NCBI RefSeq assembly: GCF_003058465.1
Contig: NZ_CP028901.1
Location: forward strand, 620,001 to 684,000
DNA length: 64,000 nucleotides
Origin: Orrella marina
Lineage (GTDB): Bacteria; Pseudomonadota; Gammaproteobacteria; Burkholderiales; Burkholderiaceae_B
Reading direction: 5' to 3'
Shown here: positions 17,326-26,722 of the stretch, in pieces
How positions within the stretch are numbered: position 1 is the first letter of the stretch
Layout of the letters: every line of letters starts with the position of its first letter
The notes under the pieces: generated by a model
Databases searched by the model: none
Seen by the model: only the letters and a program-made list of their open reading frames with translations
What the model was told of the DNA's origin: nothing
Program-made: the position numbers and the translations under genes

Positions 17326-17844
17326 TCATCCCTTCTCTCTTGTTTCGTTCTGTCGCTTGCTTGCTGTCGAGCCATTTGCGGGTGGCTTTCCGAGTTCATC
17401 CCCGGAGTCACAGTTGCAGATCTGGTTCAGGTTGGCTTGAGTGGATTGACTGGCATTTTCGCGAAGTGGAATGCGCAGCACACTCCATGCACCGATCAAG
17501 CCGGCCAGTACCAGAATGAATTGCAACCAGGGCCGATCACTCAGAATCCAGATTGACAGGCTGATCATGGCAGTCATGGAGCCGATGGCAATCCACCTCA
17601 CTCTGCGTGGCAGACTATGGTGTCTGACCCAGTCGCGCAACATGGGGCCTGTCCACCTGTTCGTGAGCAACCAGTCGTGAAGTCGCTGGGATGAGCGGGC
17701 AAAGCAGGCGGCTGCTAGCAGGATAAAGGGCGTGGTTGGCAGTCCAGGTAGTATCACGCCAAGCAACCCCAGCCCAAGCGCAATCAGTCCCGCAACCGTG
17801 TACGCGGTTCGCTGCCACATGGGTCTTCTCGAAGGATCCATCAT
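17326..17844 (-). CDS. DUF454 (YbaN-like) inner-membrane protein
   Basis: About 172 residues from the ATG at 17844, which overlaps the stop of the upstream gene in an ATGA arrangement, so the two are translationally coupled. It has the family's core ALGLGLLGVILPGLPTTPFILLAAACFARSS, followed by a WLLTNRWTGPMLRDW loop and two more transmembrane helices (about 82-120). The C-terminal 40 residues are hydrophilic and poorly conserved. The function of DUF454 proteins is not settled. Confidence 0.85.
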   Translation of the reverse strand: MMDPSRRPMWQRTAYTVAGLIALGLGLLGVILPGLPTTPFILLAAACFARSSQRLHDWLLTNRWTGPMLRDWVRHHSLPRRVRWIAIGSMTAMISLSIWILSDRPWLQFILVLAGLIGAWSVLRIPLRENASQSTQANLNQICNCDSGDELGKPPANGSTASKRQNETREKG

Positions 17845-18257
17845 GACCCGTGAATCAGCCACCCAAGCGGGTGGCGATAGAGTGCGATGCCGACCATCCA
17901 GAAGACGCAGACAATCGCGCCGACAAAAAAGACAGCTCTGGATGTCTGTGTGCTTGCGCGCTTTAGCGCAAACGAACCCAGTACGATGTAAAGCACCAGC
18001 AACAGCAGTTTTACTCCCAGCCAGCTGTGCACGACCGGGTTGTACTGCATCAGAATCCACAGGCTCACACCGGCAGTGAGCAGCACAATATCAATCTGGA
18101 TGCTCAGTCGACGGATGGCTCGGCGCATGGGCCATGTGGCTGCTAGCTGAACCCCCAGGCCCCTTGCGACAAACAACATGATGCTCAGCGTGACCGCAAT
18201 CTGGTGTGAGGCAAGCAGTGAAGGATAGAGCCACGGAGGCAGCAGGTTGGTCAACAT
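17841..18257 (-). CDS. SirB2-like inner-membrane protein
   Basis: A 138-residue protein with four transmembrane helices. The pattern LLASHQIAVTLSIMLFVARG (a His in the first helix), MQYNPVVHSWLGVKLLLLVLYIVLGSFAL and HPLGWL fits the SirB family, whose members are heme-protein-like in layout but of uncertain role. Its stop overlaps the start of the DUF454 gene, making a two-gene operon. Upstream of its start there is no clear ribosome binding site. Confidence 0.75.
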   Translation of the reverse strand: MLTNLLPPWLYPSLLASHQIAVTLSIMLFVARGLGVQLAATWPMRRAIRRLSIQIDIVLLTAGVSLWILMQYNPVVHSWLGVKLLLLVLYIVLGSFALKRASTQTSRAVFFVGAIVCVFWMVGIALYRHPLGWLIHGS

Positions 18258-18558
18258 GAGGCACGAGGGTCAGATAAGACGAACGGACTCAGACGTCACA
18301 TACGTCGTGGCATGAACGAGACCTGGGAGGCTTCTTGCGCTCACAACCCCCCAAGCCTGAGTCACCATGCACCATTATCGCAGGGGCTCCTGATTGTTCC
18401 ACCTATACCTGCTGGACAAGGATTCTGATATTCCATCATGGGCTGATCAGCATGACAGCAGACTGTCTGCACGCATTCTCTTGCCTGATGTGCGATATGC
18501 CATCTGATGTTCATCCGCCTGGTCAGAAGATCGAAGCGGATGGTTGTTCATAAGCTAC
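18258..18558. other. Intergenic region, nothing recognised
   Basis: About 300 bp between two minus-strand genes. No gene, repeat or convincing terminator was seen. It should contain the promoter of the SirB2-DUF454 operon. Confidence 0.5.
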
Positions 18559-20658
18559 TCACATGTGGCGAGTGATCACCGCATCCAGGCATACGCCACC
18601 CTGCTGTCTGACCAGGAACGGGTTGATGTCGATGCTGCTGATTTCATGTGAATAGTCTGAAGCCACTCTTGAGAGCTTGACGAGTGCATCGGTCAGGGCA
18701 GCGATGTCAAGCGCTGCTTGTCCTCTCCATCCTTTGAGCAACGCCGATCCTCTGACCTTGTCGACTAGCGCGAGCGCATCGCTTTCCTTGAGAGGCGCCG
18801 ACGCAAAGGCGACATCCTTGAAGAGTTCGACCGAGATGCCTCCAAGCCCGAACATGATCATTGGGCCAAAGACTGGATCAAACGATGTGCCGAGAATGGT
18901 TTCCACACCATCACCTGCCATGGGCGACACCAGGATGCCGTCAATGATTGCATCTGGCTGTTTCGCGCGCGCTCGCGACAATATGGTGTCATATGCCTGA
19001 CGAACCTCTGCTTCGGAGTTCAGATTCAGTATGACCCCGCCGATTTCAGTCTTGTGCAGGATTTGCTCGGAGACAATTTTCATGGCAACTGGCAGACCGA
19101 GTGACATGGCGGCCTGAGCGGCCTGGTCAGGGCTATTGCAAAGTTGCTCCTGCAAGACGGGTAGGCCTTGTTCGTGAAGAAACGATTTGGCCAGCGTTTC
19201 GTTGCCGACGTCCGGTAGCCTGGGCAAAGATCCTCCTGGCCCGGATGGTAATCGTCTCAGCCTTTCCCGTCGTTCCACAATTTGGCGGTACGCACCAATC
19301 GCCTTGACAGCCCGGGAAGGATCGGCCAGCACCGCAAACCCGTTTGCTTCAAGCTCCTTCACAACACCGGCGTCCGACGGTCCGATCAACACAAAACAGC
19401 GTTCGGGATACTTTTCACGCAGCTTGTACAGCTCTAGCTTCATCGGCTCGAATTTGACCGGGGCGGCTGCACTCTGTGCCATGTAGAGCAGCATGATTGG
19501 CCAGTCTGTCTGCGACAAAATCTGGTCCATTACCAGGGTCACACCATTCTTGACTGCGGAGACCTGTGCCGTGGTGTCCATCGGGTTGCCGATTGGAGCA
19601 AACGACAAAAGGGCTCTTATCTCCTTGGCGCTCGAGTCTGGCAACGCTGGCAGTTCAAGCTGACTCGCTTCGCAGTCATCTGCCATCAGGATGCCGATTC
19701 CCCCCGACACCGTCACGATACCCGCCCGTCGACTGGAGGGCTCTGGCAGTTGTGCGCAAAAGTAGGCTATATCCAGCATCTCTTCAATCGAACGCGCACG
19801 CCATGCACCACACTCCTCGAAAATCGCTTCAAATACGGTGTCATTCCCGGCAAGTGACCCGGTGTGGGTGGCCGCTGCGGCAACGCCAACTTCGGACGTG
19901 CCAACCTTCATGAGAATGACGGGTTTGCCATGATCAGCCGCTTTGAGTAGCGCCCGGCGAAGCGCATTGCCGTCATTGCACCCTTCAATTGCAGCGCAGA
20001 TCACCCGGGTTGCGGGATCGGTTGCGAAGTAATCGATGCATGACGCCACATCAATATCAGCCTCATTGCCGGTTGCCACAATCCGCGAAAGTCCCATGCC
20101 GCGCTGAATGGCGATCGAGTACGCACAAGAGCCAAATGCGCCACTCTGGGTGGCTATCGAAATTACACCGGGCGAGGGCTCAAGCGCTTCGAGTGCGGTA
20201 GAGAACGTTGCGAAGAACCGGTTTGATACGCCGACGACGCCAAGGCAGTTCGGGCCCAGGACTCGCATGTCGTTCTCGCGCGCAATCTGTATGACCTCTT
20301 CCTGCATAGCCTGGCCATGCTCACCTTCTTCCGCAAACCCTGAGCTAAAGAGCTGGATCATGCGGATTCCTTTGGCAGCACAATCCCGCATGGCCTGAGC
20401 ACAGAACTTGGCCGGGAGAATGATGATCGCCTGGTCAACCTCACCTGGAATGTCCAGTACGCTGGGGTAGGCCCTCAGACCCTGGATCTCGTCATTTTTT
20501 GGATTGACAGGATAGATCTTCCCCTGGAAGCCGCTTTCCTTCATGAAACGGATCGGGCGTCCTCCTAGTTTTAGAGGATCCGATGATGCGCCCAGGATGG
20601 CGACCGAGCGAGGCTCGAAAAGCGAATTGAGATCATGCGGAGGTAGTTCGGATGTCAT
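18559..20658 (-). CDS. Acyl-CoA synthetase, ADP-forming (acetate-CoA ligase type)
   Basis: A 699-residue single-chain NDP-forming ligase that makes an acyl-CoA from acid, CoA and ATP through a phospho-His intermediate. Order: CoA-binding Rossmann domain (SVAILGASSDPLKLGG, VNPK), succinyl-CoA-synthetase-like domains with the phosphorylation loop ATHTGSLAGND, then an ATP-grasp domain from about 480 (KSFLHEQGLPVLQE, KIVSEQILHKTEIGGVILNL). There is no GNAT acetyltransferase domain, so it is not the Pat regulator. It lies amid acyl-CoA dehydrogenases and hydratases and may activate their substrate. Alternatives include pimeloyl- or other dicarboxylate-CoA ligase. Confidence 0.9.
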   Translation of the reverse strand: MTSELPPHDLNSLFEPRSVAILGASSDPLKLGGRPIRFMKESGFQGKIYPVNPKNDEIQGLRAYPSVLDIPGEVDQAIIILPAKFCAQAMRDCAAKGIRMIQLFSSGFAEEGEHGQAMQEEVIQIARENDMRVLGPNCLGVVGVSNRFFATFSTALEALEPSPGVISIATQSGAFGSCAYSIAIQRGMGLSRIVATGNEADIDVASCIDYFATDPATRVICAAIEGCNDGNALRRALLKAADHGKPVILMKVGTSEVGVAAAATHTGSLAGNDTVFEAIFEECGAWRARSIEEMLDIAYFCAQLPEPSSRRAGIVTVSGGIGILMADDCEASQLELPALPDSSAKEIRALLSFAPIGNPMDTTAQVSAVKNGVTLVMDQILSQTDWPIMLLYMAQSAAAPVKFEPMKLELYKLREKYPERCFVLIGPSDAGVVKELEANGFAVLADPSRAVKAIGAYRQIVERRERLRRLPSGPGGSLPRLPDVGNETLAKSFLHEQGLPVLQEQLCNSPDQAAQAAMSLGLPVAMKIVSEQILHKTEIGGVILNLNSEAEVRQAYDTILSRARAKQPDAIIDGILVSPMAGDGVETILGTSFDPVFGPMIMFGLGGISVELFKDVAFASAPLKESDALALVDKVRGSALLKGWRGQAALDIAALTDALVKLSRVASDYSHEISSIDINPFLVRQQGGVCLDAVITRHM

Positions 20659-21058
20659 GGTGAAAAGTTGTCGCTGAGAGTGTTGAAGGTGGTGGTAGGA
20701 GGATGCGTAATCAGGCTGGCCTTAGACTTTTCTTGTAAATATCTGTGTTTTCGTGCGTTGTTACAGGAAACTGCGAGCGTCGATCTGAATCGTTCTGAGG
20801 GGCTTGTATGACGCATTCAGAATGCGATCTGGCATCTCGCATAGCCTCATGTTTCTGCAAGGTTCGGTCAGTAACTTGTTGAAAGTCGACGCGGTGACTT
20901 TTCAGGAGACAGGCTTTTTGAGGTGCCTTGCTGATCTGTCGCGGCAGGTCCGGGCTCTACAGACTGCTGTGGGCCGCCTGAAAGTTCGCCACTGTTCATT
21001 CGTCAGTGCAAGGCGGCCCGGCTAGACGCGGTTCAGCGTTATAGGTTCAGCGTTTTAT
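20659..21058. other. Intergenic region with a strong stem-loop
   Basis: About 400 bp between two minus-strand genes. No gene is seen. A hairpin at 20971-21019 lies 40 bp past the downstream hydratase stop. The remainder would hold the ligase promoter. Confidence 0.5.
20971..21019 (-). terminator. Strong stem-loop after the enoyl-CoA hydratase
   Basis: GGGCCGCCT (20971-20979) pairs perfectly with AGGCGGCCC (21011-21019). A second inner pair, CACTG/CAGTG, lies in between. It follows the stop of the hydratase at 21059. No T-run follows, so it may be a transcript-end stabiliser or a Rho-assisted terminator. Confidence 0.45.
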
Positions 21059-21832
21059 TTACCGTCCTTTGTACACTGGCTGGCGCTTCTCCTTGAAAGC
21101 TCGCTGGGCTTCGGCCGTATCTTCTGTTTTGGACAGCGCAACGGTGATGTTCTGTTCGAACCTGTAACCTTCTCTGCGTGGCATGACTGCGGTCACCTGG
21201 CTTGCTTCCTTTGCATAGCGCAGCGCGATCGGTGCTTTCGAGGCTATCTCTTGTGCCAGTTCCATGGTGTAGGGCATCAGTTCTTCGGGCGGCAGGCTGG
21301 CCTCGATCAGGCCCAGTCGATACATCTCGTCAGCCGTGATTTTCATGCCGGTAAAGAACATCCGTCGGGCACGTGATTTGCCAAAAATGCTTTGCAGCAT
21401 GGCAGTCCCGCCAGCCAGGCCGACGTTGATTTCAGTCATGGCAAAAACTGCTGTATTGGACGCGATCCAGATGTCGCAGGCCGTCATCAGTCCGAATCCT
21501 GCTCCGATCGCTGGTCCGTTGACGGCGCAAATGACAGGCTTGTTGCATTCTGAAATGGAATTGCTGCATTCGCGGACCAGGCGGTTGTGACGCCAGTATG
21601 CACCAGGCGTCGTACCCAGATTCGGGCGCTCGTTGATATCAGCCCCTCCCGAGAACGTCTTGCCCGTACCGGTCAGCACCACGACCTTGACGTCTGTGCG
21701 GTCGTTGAACGAGTCGAAGACCTCAATCAGTTCGCTGCGCAGTTGTGCGTTCTGGGCATTAACGGGTGGCCTGTTCAGGGTGACTACAGCGATGTCGTTT
21801 TCGACTTTGACATCCAGTGTTTCAAATGACAT
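21059..21832 (-). CDS. Enoyl-CoA hydratase/isomerase family protein
   Basis: A 257-residue crotonase-fold protein with GAGGAC before the ATG. The CoA and oxyanion-hole loops are GTGKTFSGGADI and VNGPAIGAGFGL. The position that carries the first catalytic Glu in classical hydratases is not Glu here (GAGFGLMTACD), while the second is kept (AMTEINVGL). This suggests an isomerase, hydrolase or other crotonase activity rather than textbook hydration. It shares the ending QRAFKEKRQPVYKGR with the paralogue at 25916-26722. It is downstream of two Bug receptors on the same strand, so it may act on what they import. Confidence 0.88.
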   Translation of the reverse strand: MSFETLDVKVENDIAVVTLNRPPVNAQNAQLRSELIEVFDSFNDRTDVKVVVLTGTGKTFSGGADINERPNLGTTPGAYWRHNRLVRECSNSISECNKPVICAVNGPAIGAGFGLMTACDIWIASNTAVFAMTEINVGLAGGTAMLQSIFGKSRARRMFFTGMKITADEMYRLGLIEASLPPEELMPYTMELAQEIASKAPIALRYAKEASQVTAVMPRREGYRFEQNITVALSKTEDTAEAQRAFKEKRQPVYKGR

Positions 21833-22039
21833 AAATAGTCCTCGGTGATGATTGACCGGAATGATGCTCCGGTCACATTAAACAGATTCCTGAAATCCGG
21901 TTTCTGGTGTTGTTGGATAGAAACGGCAGGTACAGGCCCTGGACTGTGTCAGTCACCAGGTGAGCTTGTGCTCTTCTGGCGTTCATCCAGTGTTTGTCTC
22001 TGACCTGTGTCTGCTGAACAGTCGGATTGTGTTGGATCT

Positions 22040-23008
22040 TTAGTCCACGATGATGGAAACACCTTCTGTGTTTACCAGTTTGGTCAGACGGGCAAGCTCG
22101 GAGTCCAGAAAGTCCTTGAAATCCTGCTGGGTTCCATTGCGCTGAATAATGCCTGTCTTGGCGATCACTTCGGCTACCTTTGGATCCTGCATCGCAGTCT
22201 CGATCGACTCAAAAATGAACGACTGAATATCTTCAGGTGTGCCGGTCGGAACGAAGAAGCCAAAGTAGCTTCCAAAGACCAGGTCAATGCCTTGCTCCTT
22301 GAAGGTCGGAACACCTTGAGCGTTCGGGTGGGGTCCGTCCGAAGCAATAGCGATGGCTTTAAGCTGGCCGGCTTCGACTCGACGCATGGAAGAGGGACCG
22401 TCAAAAATTCCAATGACCTGTCCACCCATCACATCGGTCATCGCTGGTGATGTGCCTTTGTAAGGGATGTGTGTGATCTTGACACCGGCTTCGGTTGCAA
22501 ACAATTCGGCGGCAATGTGCGGACTGGACCCGTTACCGGAGGATGCGAGTGTCAGTTCGCCGGGATTTTTCTTGGCCCACTCGATAATCTCGCTCAGGTT
22601 GTTGAACGGCTGATCCTTGTTGATAACAAACATGTTGGACGAATTGCCGATCAGCAGGATTGGAGTCAGTGCTTTGGGGTCGTAGGGCAGGGAGCTCTTG
22701 AGCACCTGATTCGAGGTGAAACCGTAACTGGTCACCAGGATCGTGTAACCGTCAGGGTCTGCTCGTGTTGCTGCAGTCGTTCCAATGATCGTGCCACCAC
22801 CTGGCCGGTTGTCGACCAGCACGGGTTGATCCCACATTTCTGAAAGTTTCTGTCCGATGGAACGCGCATATGCGTCGGTGACTCCGCCAGCCGAGTAGGG
22901 CACGATCAGCGTGACTGGCGCGTCAGGAAATTTGGCTGCAGCCGGTGAAGCGGCGATCGAGAGTGCCGCGGCGCAGATGGCGAAAACGGATTTCTTGAAG
23001 ATGCGCAT
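22040..23008 (-). CDS. Bug/TctC-family solute receptor
   Basis: A 322-residue periplasmic binding protein of the tripartite tricarboxylate transporter family. AGGAGTACTC precedes the ATG. The signal peptide MRIFKKSVFAICAAALSIAASPAAA is followed by FPDAPVTLIVPYSAGGVTDAYAR and VDNRPGGGTIIGT, the two ligand-loop motifs. ITHIPYKGTSPAM is the third family landmark. It sits about 190 bp from another receptor on the same strand, with no TctA/TctB genes beside it, so it either shares the permease at 30-32 kb or acts in sensing. Bug ligands are usually carboxylates, but the one here is unknown. Confidence 0.93.
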   Translation of the reverse strand: MRIFKKSVFAICAAALSIAASPAAAKFPDAPVTLIVPYSAGGVTDAYARSIGQKLSEMWDQPVLVDNRPGGGTIIGTTAATRADPDGYTILVTSYGFTSNQVLKSSLPYDPKALTPILLIGNSSNMFVINKDQPFNNLSEIIEWAKKNPGELTLASSGNGSSPHIAAELFATEAGVKITHIPYKGTSPAMTDVMGGQVIGIFDGPSSMRRVEAGQLKAIAIASDGPHPNAQGVPTFKEQGIDLVFGSYFGFFVPTGTPEDIQSFIFESIETAMQDPKVAEVIAKTGIIQRNGTQQDFKDFLDSELARLTKLVNTEGVSIIVD

Positions 23009-23196
23009 GAGTACTCCTGTTTATCTGTTTGGGTGTTATCCGGGTACAGCAACCCCGTGCAGACGTCAGAGGCTGCTGGTGTACAAGGGATTGATGGGGT
23101 GTTGCACGCCCGGCAAGATGGCCCCACTGTGTCTGGCACTTTGGCGGGGGCCACCGATTGCAGGCGATACTGGCTCAGAGACGGGCTGGCAAAGGG

Positions 23197-24168
23197 TTAG
23201 TTGCTTGCCTTGGACTCTTCAATAACCTTCTTCCATTTGGCGGATTCTGATTCGATCAGTGCGCCCAGTTGCTCAGGCGTACCCCCGACAACCGTGGAGC
23301 CATTCTTGAGAAACTTCTCGCGTACGTCCGGCTGCTGCAGGACGGCATTGACATCTCGATTGAGCTTGTCGATGATCGGACGGGGCGTCCCTGCAGTTGC
23401 AGTCAGGTAGTTCACAGGAAATGCGGAGAAACCCGTGAGATCGTCAGCAATTGGCGGTACATCGGGCAACATCGGGTTGCGCTCGGGTGTTGAGACACCA
23501 AGTGCCTTGACCGCACCTGATGCGATATGGGGCAGGTATACCGAAACGGTGTCGATTGTCATGGGTACCCGGCCACCAATGACTTGTGCCACGGCATCAC
23601 CAGAGCCCTTGAACGGGATGTGCTCCATGTCGAGGCCAGACATGGACTTGAAGAGTTCCCCCGCCAGATGACTGGATGATCCTATACCTGAACTCGCAAA
23701 ATTAAGCTTGCCCGGGTTAGCTTCGCCGTATTCGATCAGTTCCTCAACACTGTTGACCGGAAGGTCTTTGTGCACGACCAGTACGTTCGTACCCTGGATG
23801 AGCTGGATGATCGAATCAAAATCGTTCCTTGGATCGTAAGGTAACGATTCCATCAGATATGGGTTGGTCAACTGTTGTCCGGGTGTTGCGTAGAGAATGG
23901 CGTAACCGTCCTTCTCGCCCTTTGCGACGTAGTTGGCGGCAATGGTGCCTCCGGCACCTGGCTTGTAGTCGATGATGACGGGTTGGCCCAAGCGTTCGGA
24001 CAAGGGGCCTGCGATGATTCGGGCGTTGTTGTCTGCGCCACCGCCAGGCGAGAAGGGCAAGATGATGCGTACAGTCTTGTTCGGATAGTCATCAGTTGCC
24101 CAGGCAGTGGTTCCCGCCAGTGCTAGCGCCAGCGCGGTACCCGTCAGAATTCCCTTGATCTTGAACAT
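23197..24168 (-). CDS. Bug/TctC-family solute receptor
   Basis: A 323-residue receptor with CTGGAG before the ATG and a signal peptide ending near AWA. Family landmarks: YPNKTVRIILPFSPGGGADNNAR, IDYKPGAGGTIAANYVAKG, LDMEHIPFKGSGDAV. The LysR regulator at 24594 is divergently oriented across a 425-bp intergenic region, and may control this receptor and the two genes downstream (receptor 22040 and crotonase 21059). Sequence differences from the neighbouring receptor are large, so the two are old paralogues rather than a fresh duplication. Confidence 0.93.
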   Translation of the reverse strand: MFKIKGILTGTALALALAGTTAWATDDYPNKTVRIILPFSPGGGADNNARIIAGPLSERLGQPVIIDYKPGAGGTIAANYVAKGEKDGYAILYATPGQQLTNPYLMESLPYDPRNDFDSIIQLIQGTNVLVVHKDLPVNSVEELIEYGEANPGKLNFASSGIGSSSHLAGELFKSMSGLDMEHIPFKGSGDAVAQVIGGRVPMTIDTVSVYLPHIASGAVKALGVSTPERNPMLPDVPPIADDLTGFSAFPVNYLTATAGTPRPIIDKLNRDVNAVLQQPDVREKFLKNGSTVVGGTPEQLGALIESESAKWKKVIEESKASN

Positions 24169-24593
24169 ATGTATCTCCAGTTTGTGCTTTCTTGTCGAGG
24201 CCGTGTCCTGAAATATTTCAGACTGCCTGCTTGTTATTCAATGTCTTGTCCTGAGTGAACTTGCTGCTGCGAGGCAATACGTTTATTCAGAACACTACAA
24301 CCCCACGCAAGATCCTAGTCACATACCTGTCTCATAGACAAATAACTCTTTTGTATGCTGCTATCAGTCAGAGGTATGGCGTGATCCGATGTGTACCATC
24401 GGGATACTTCTGGCCATGGCAGAGAAAAGCTGCGAAAGCCCTTTGATTGCGCGATCTGTGAGTGTCAAGCCCTTGTATTCAGTCTCAGCAAGGTAGGCAT
24501 ACTGCTATAGTTAAACTGGATAGTGAGTGCATGATCGCACCGCTTCAGTGCAAGATGCTCCTTATTGGTGACTCAGGAGGTTGATATCTAGCC
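24169..24593. other. Divergent promoter region, Bug receptor / LysR gene
   Basis: About 425 bp between divergent genes, moderately AT-rich around 24240-24370. It should hold both promoters and a LysR-type (T-N11-A) site, but I could not single one out with confidence. No extra gene is seen. Confidence 0.5.
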
Positions 24594-25565
24594 ATGAGAT
24601 TGCAGCAACTGCGTTATCTGGTGACTGTCGCGCAGACCGGGTTCAACATTTCCGAGGCTGCACGATTACTGCATACATCCCAGCCGGGCGTCAGCCGTCA
24701 GTTGAAGCTGCTCGAGGAAGAGCTTGGGATGCCTTTGCTGTTGCGTACACGCAACAGTGTGACCGGCCTCGCACCGGGTGCGGATCCAGTGATGGCGCTT
24801 GCCAGACAGATTGTTTCCGACGTGGATCGATTACGCGATCTGGGTCGTCGTACCTACCGGAAAGTACGTAAATCTCTGTCGGTCGTGACCAATCACAGCA
24901 TTGCTCGTTATCTGCTTGCCAGGCCACTTTCCGGATTTCGCGAAGCTTATCCATCGGTAGCAATCGAAGTCAGTCAGAACACTCCCGATGTTGCTTTGCA
25001 ACAATTGCTTAACCAGGAGGTGGATCTCGTTCTCAGCACGCGGGCACCTGTCAATCAGTCGCAGTTGATCTGTGTGCCATGTTATTCCTTGTCCAGAATT
25101 CTGATCATGCCGCTCGATCACCCGTTGTCGCATTGCGCTGTACAGACTCTCGACGAAATTGCAAAGTACCCGCTTGTGATGTACACGGCACCTCATGCAG
25201 GGAGAACCTCGGTCGAGAACGCGTTTCGTTCGCATGGCATCGAGTTTCAGATTGCACTGACTGCTGCTGATTCTGATATTGTCAAAACCTGCGTGGCCGA
25301 TGGGCTTGGAATTGCAGTAATCACCGCTTTGTCGTTCGATCAGGCGCGAGATACGAATCTGGTCGGCCGCTGCGTGAATCGCCTGTTCGAACCTAGCCCT
25401 GTCTACGCCGTGGCCCGGCGCGACAGTGCGGACGAAGAGGTCTTGTTGTCGTTCATCAACCAGTTTGCTCCACACATTACCTTTAGTGCCCTAAGGTCAT
25501 TGCTCTCAGGCGGGCCGCTGCCAGAACCCAGGGTGATCGGGGCGCAGCGCCTGCCGGGCACTTAG
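24594..25565 (+). CDS. LysR-family regulator, CysB-like subgroup
   Basis: A 323-residue regulator. The N-terminal helix-turn-helix (residues about 1-60) reads LQQLRYLVTVAQTGFNISEAARLLHTSQPGVSRQLKLLEEELG, the CysB/Cbl style rather than the common LysR form. The effector domain (about 95-300) has the periplasmic-binding fold, with VTNHSIARYLLARPLSGFREAYP. CysB-like regulators respond to sulfur metabolites, but in Alcaligenaceae similar proteins also accompany receptor genes. CAGGAGG lies 13 bases ahead of the ATG. Divergent from the receptor at 23197-24168, its likely target. Confidence 0.88.
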   Translation: MRLQQLRYLVTVAQTGFNISEAARLLHTSQPGVSRQLKLLEEELGMPLLLRTRNSVTGLAPGADPVMALARQIVSDVDRLRDLGRRTYRKVRKSLSVVTNHSIARYLLARPLSGFREAYPSVAIEVSQNTPDVALQQLLNQEVDLVLSTRAPVNQSQLICVPCYSLSRILIMPLDHPLSHCAVQTLDEIAKYPLVMYTAPHAGRTSVENAFRSHGIEFQIALTAADSDIVKTCVADGLGIAVITALSFDQARDTNLVGRCVNRLFEPSPVYAVARRDSADEEVLLSFINQFAPHITFSALRSLLSGGPLPEPRVIGAQRLPGT

Positions 25566-25915
25566 CGGTGCGTGCCACTGCAAATGCTGTCTGTGCGTCG
25601 CATCATTGAGTGCCCCAACTGTCGCAAACGACAGCACATTGAACTGGTGCGGATATTGTTGTCGCACTCCGGTGCGGCCTACGCTGTGTCAACGAAGAGC
25701 ACATAAATCCAGTACTCACTCTGAACAAGTTTTTTGGAACAGATCCGCTGTGCTATCTTGAAATACGCAGACATGACTAACCTGGAGTTCGAGTTTCAGA
25801 CTAAGTCTCGTTAGATGGCATCACTGGATAATGCCTATCGTTGATGCCTTTAAATATGTGTTTCCGAGAGTCATGACTGTGCCGATTTAATCCGACAGAA
25901 GAGATACTTGCAGCC
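25566..25915. other. Intergenic region with a small stem-loop
   Basis: About 350 bp with no gene. A perfect hairpin CTGTCG-CAAA-CGACAG occurs at 25619-25634, past the LysR stop, without a T-run. The rest presumably holds the promoter of the next crotonase gene. Confidence 0.5.
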
Positions 25916-26722
25916 ATGACTGAATTGAATGACACCCTCAAGCCTTTGCATGAACTTACACAGATCCGCTTCGAGCTGATCGGTCATGTGGGCGTTGTCC
26001 GAATGGACAATCCACCCGTCAACCCGATGAGCCGCATGCTGAGTGATGAGCTGACGTATGCACTCGATTACATATCCGAGATCGATGAGGTCAGAGCAGT
26101 GGTGCTGACAGGGGAAGGCAAAGTGTTTTGCGCGGGTGCGGACCTCAAGGGCCGGGCTGACGTGATCAAGGGCCCAGGCGATCTTCCAGCTCATTCGCGT
26201 CGAACCCGCGAGGCGTTTCATGCCATTCGCGAGTGTGCCAAGCCGGTAGTGGCCGCAATCAACGGTGCCGCGCTCGGGGCCGGTCTAGGAATGGCTGCCT
26301 CGGCCGATGTGATCATCACTTCAGAAAAGGGCTCGATCGGATTGCCGGAAATCGATGTTGGTCTGCTAGGGGGGTGTCGCCACGCGCAGCGACTTTTTCC
26401 GCATTCCTATCTCAGGATGATGGCCTTGACCGGTTACCGGGTTACCGGAGAGGAAATGTACCGCCTCGGCGTGGCGGTTAAAGTCACCAGGCCTGAAGAG
26501 TTGATGCAGGAAGCCATTGCACTTGCCACCACCATGGCGAGCAAGAGTCCGCTCTCTATCCGGTTGTCCAAACAGACGATGAACGCCATCGAGGACATGA
26601 GTCTGCGTGATGGCTACCGTTATGAGCAGGATATGACGGCAGCAATCGCCAGGACCGAAGACGCGAAGGAGGCACAACGTGCTTTCCTCGAAAAACGTGC
26701 GCCGAACTTTGTCGGACGGTGA
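25916..26722 (+). CDS. Enoyl-CoA hydratase/isomerase family protein
   Basis: A 268-residue crotonase-fold protein. LTGEGKVFCAGADLKGRA and INGAALGAGLGMAASAD are the oxyanion-hole segments. As in the paralogue at 21059-21832, the first classical catalytic Glu is absent (GAGLGMA) and the second is kept (GLPEIDVGL). The C-terminal ending QRAFLEKRAPNFVGR is also shared. The reaction is therefore uncertain: double-bond isomerisation, hydration of an unusual substrate or thioester chemistry. It stands alone between the LysR gene and a convergent RraA-type gene. Confidence 0.87.
   Translation: MTELNDTLKPLHELTQIRFELIGHVGVVRMDNPPVNPMSRMLSDELTYALDYISEIDEVRAVVLTGEGKVFCAGADLKGRADVIKGPGDLPAHSRRTREAFHAIRECAKPVVAAINGAALGAGLGMAASADVIITSEKGSIGLPEIDVGLLGGCRHAQRLFPHSYLRMMALTGYRVTGEEMYRLGVAVKVTRPEELMQEAIALATTMASKSPLSIRLSKQTMNAIEDMSLRDGYRYEQDMTAAIARTEDAKEAQRAFLEKRAPNFVGR

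Noticed and set aside
21854..21874. Small inverted repeat GACCGGA-N7-TCCGGTC as a terminator
   Set aside because: It lies just upstream of the crotonase start at 21832 and about 165 bp past the previous receptor stop, with no T-run. It could be a promoter element, but nothing decides it.
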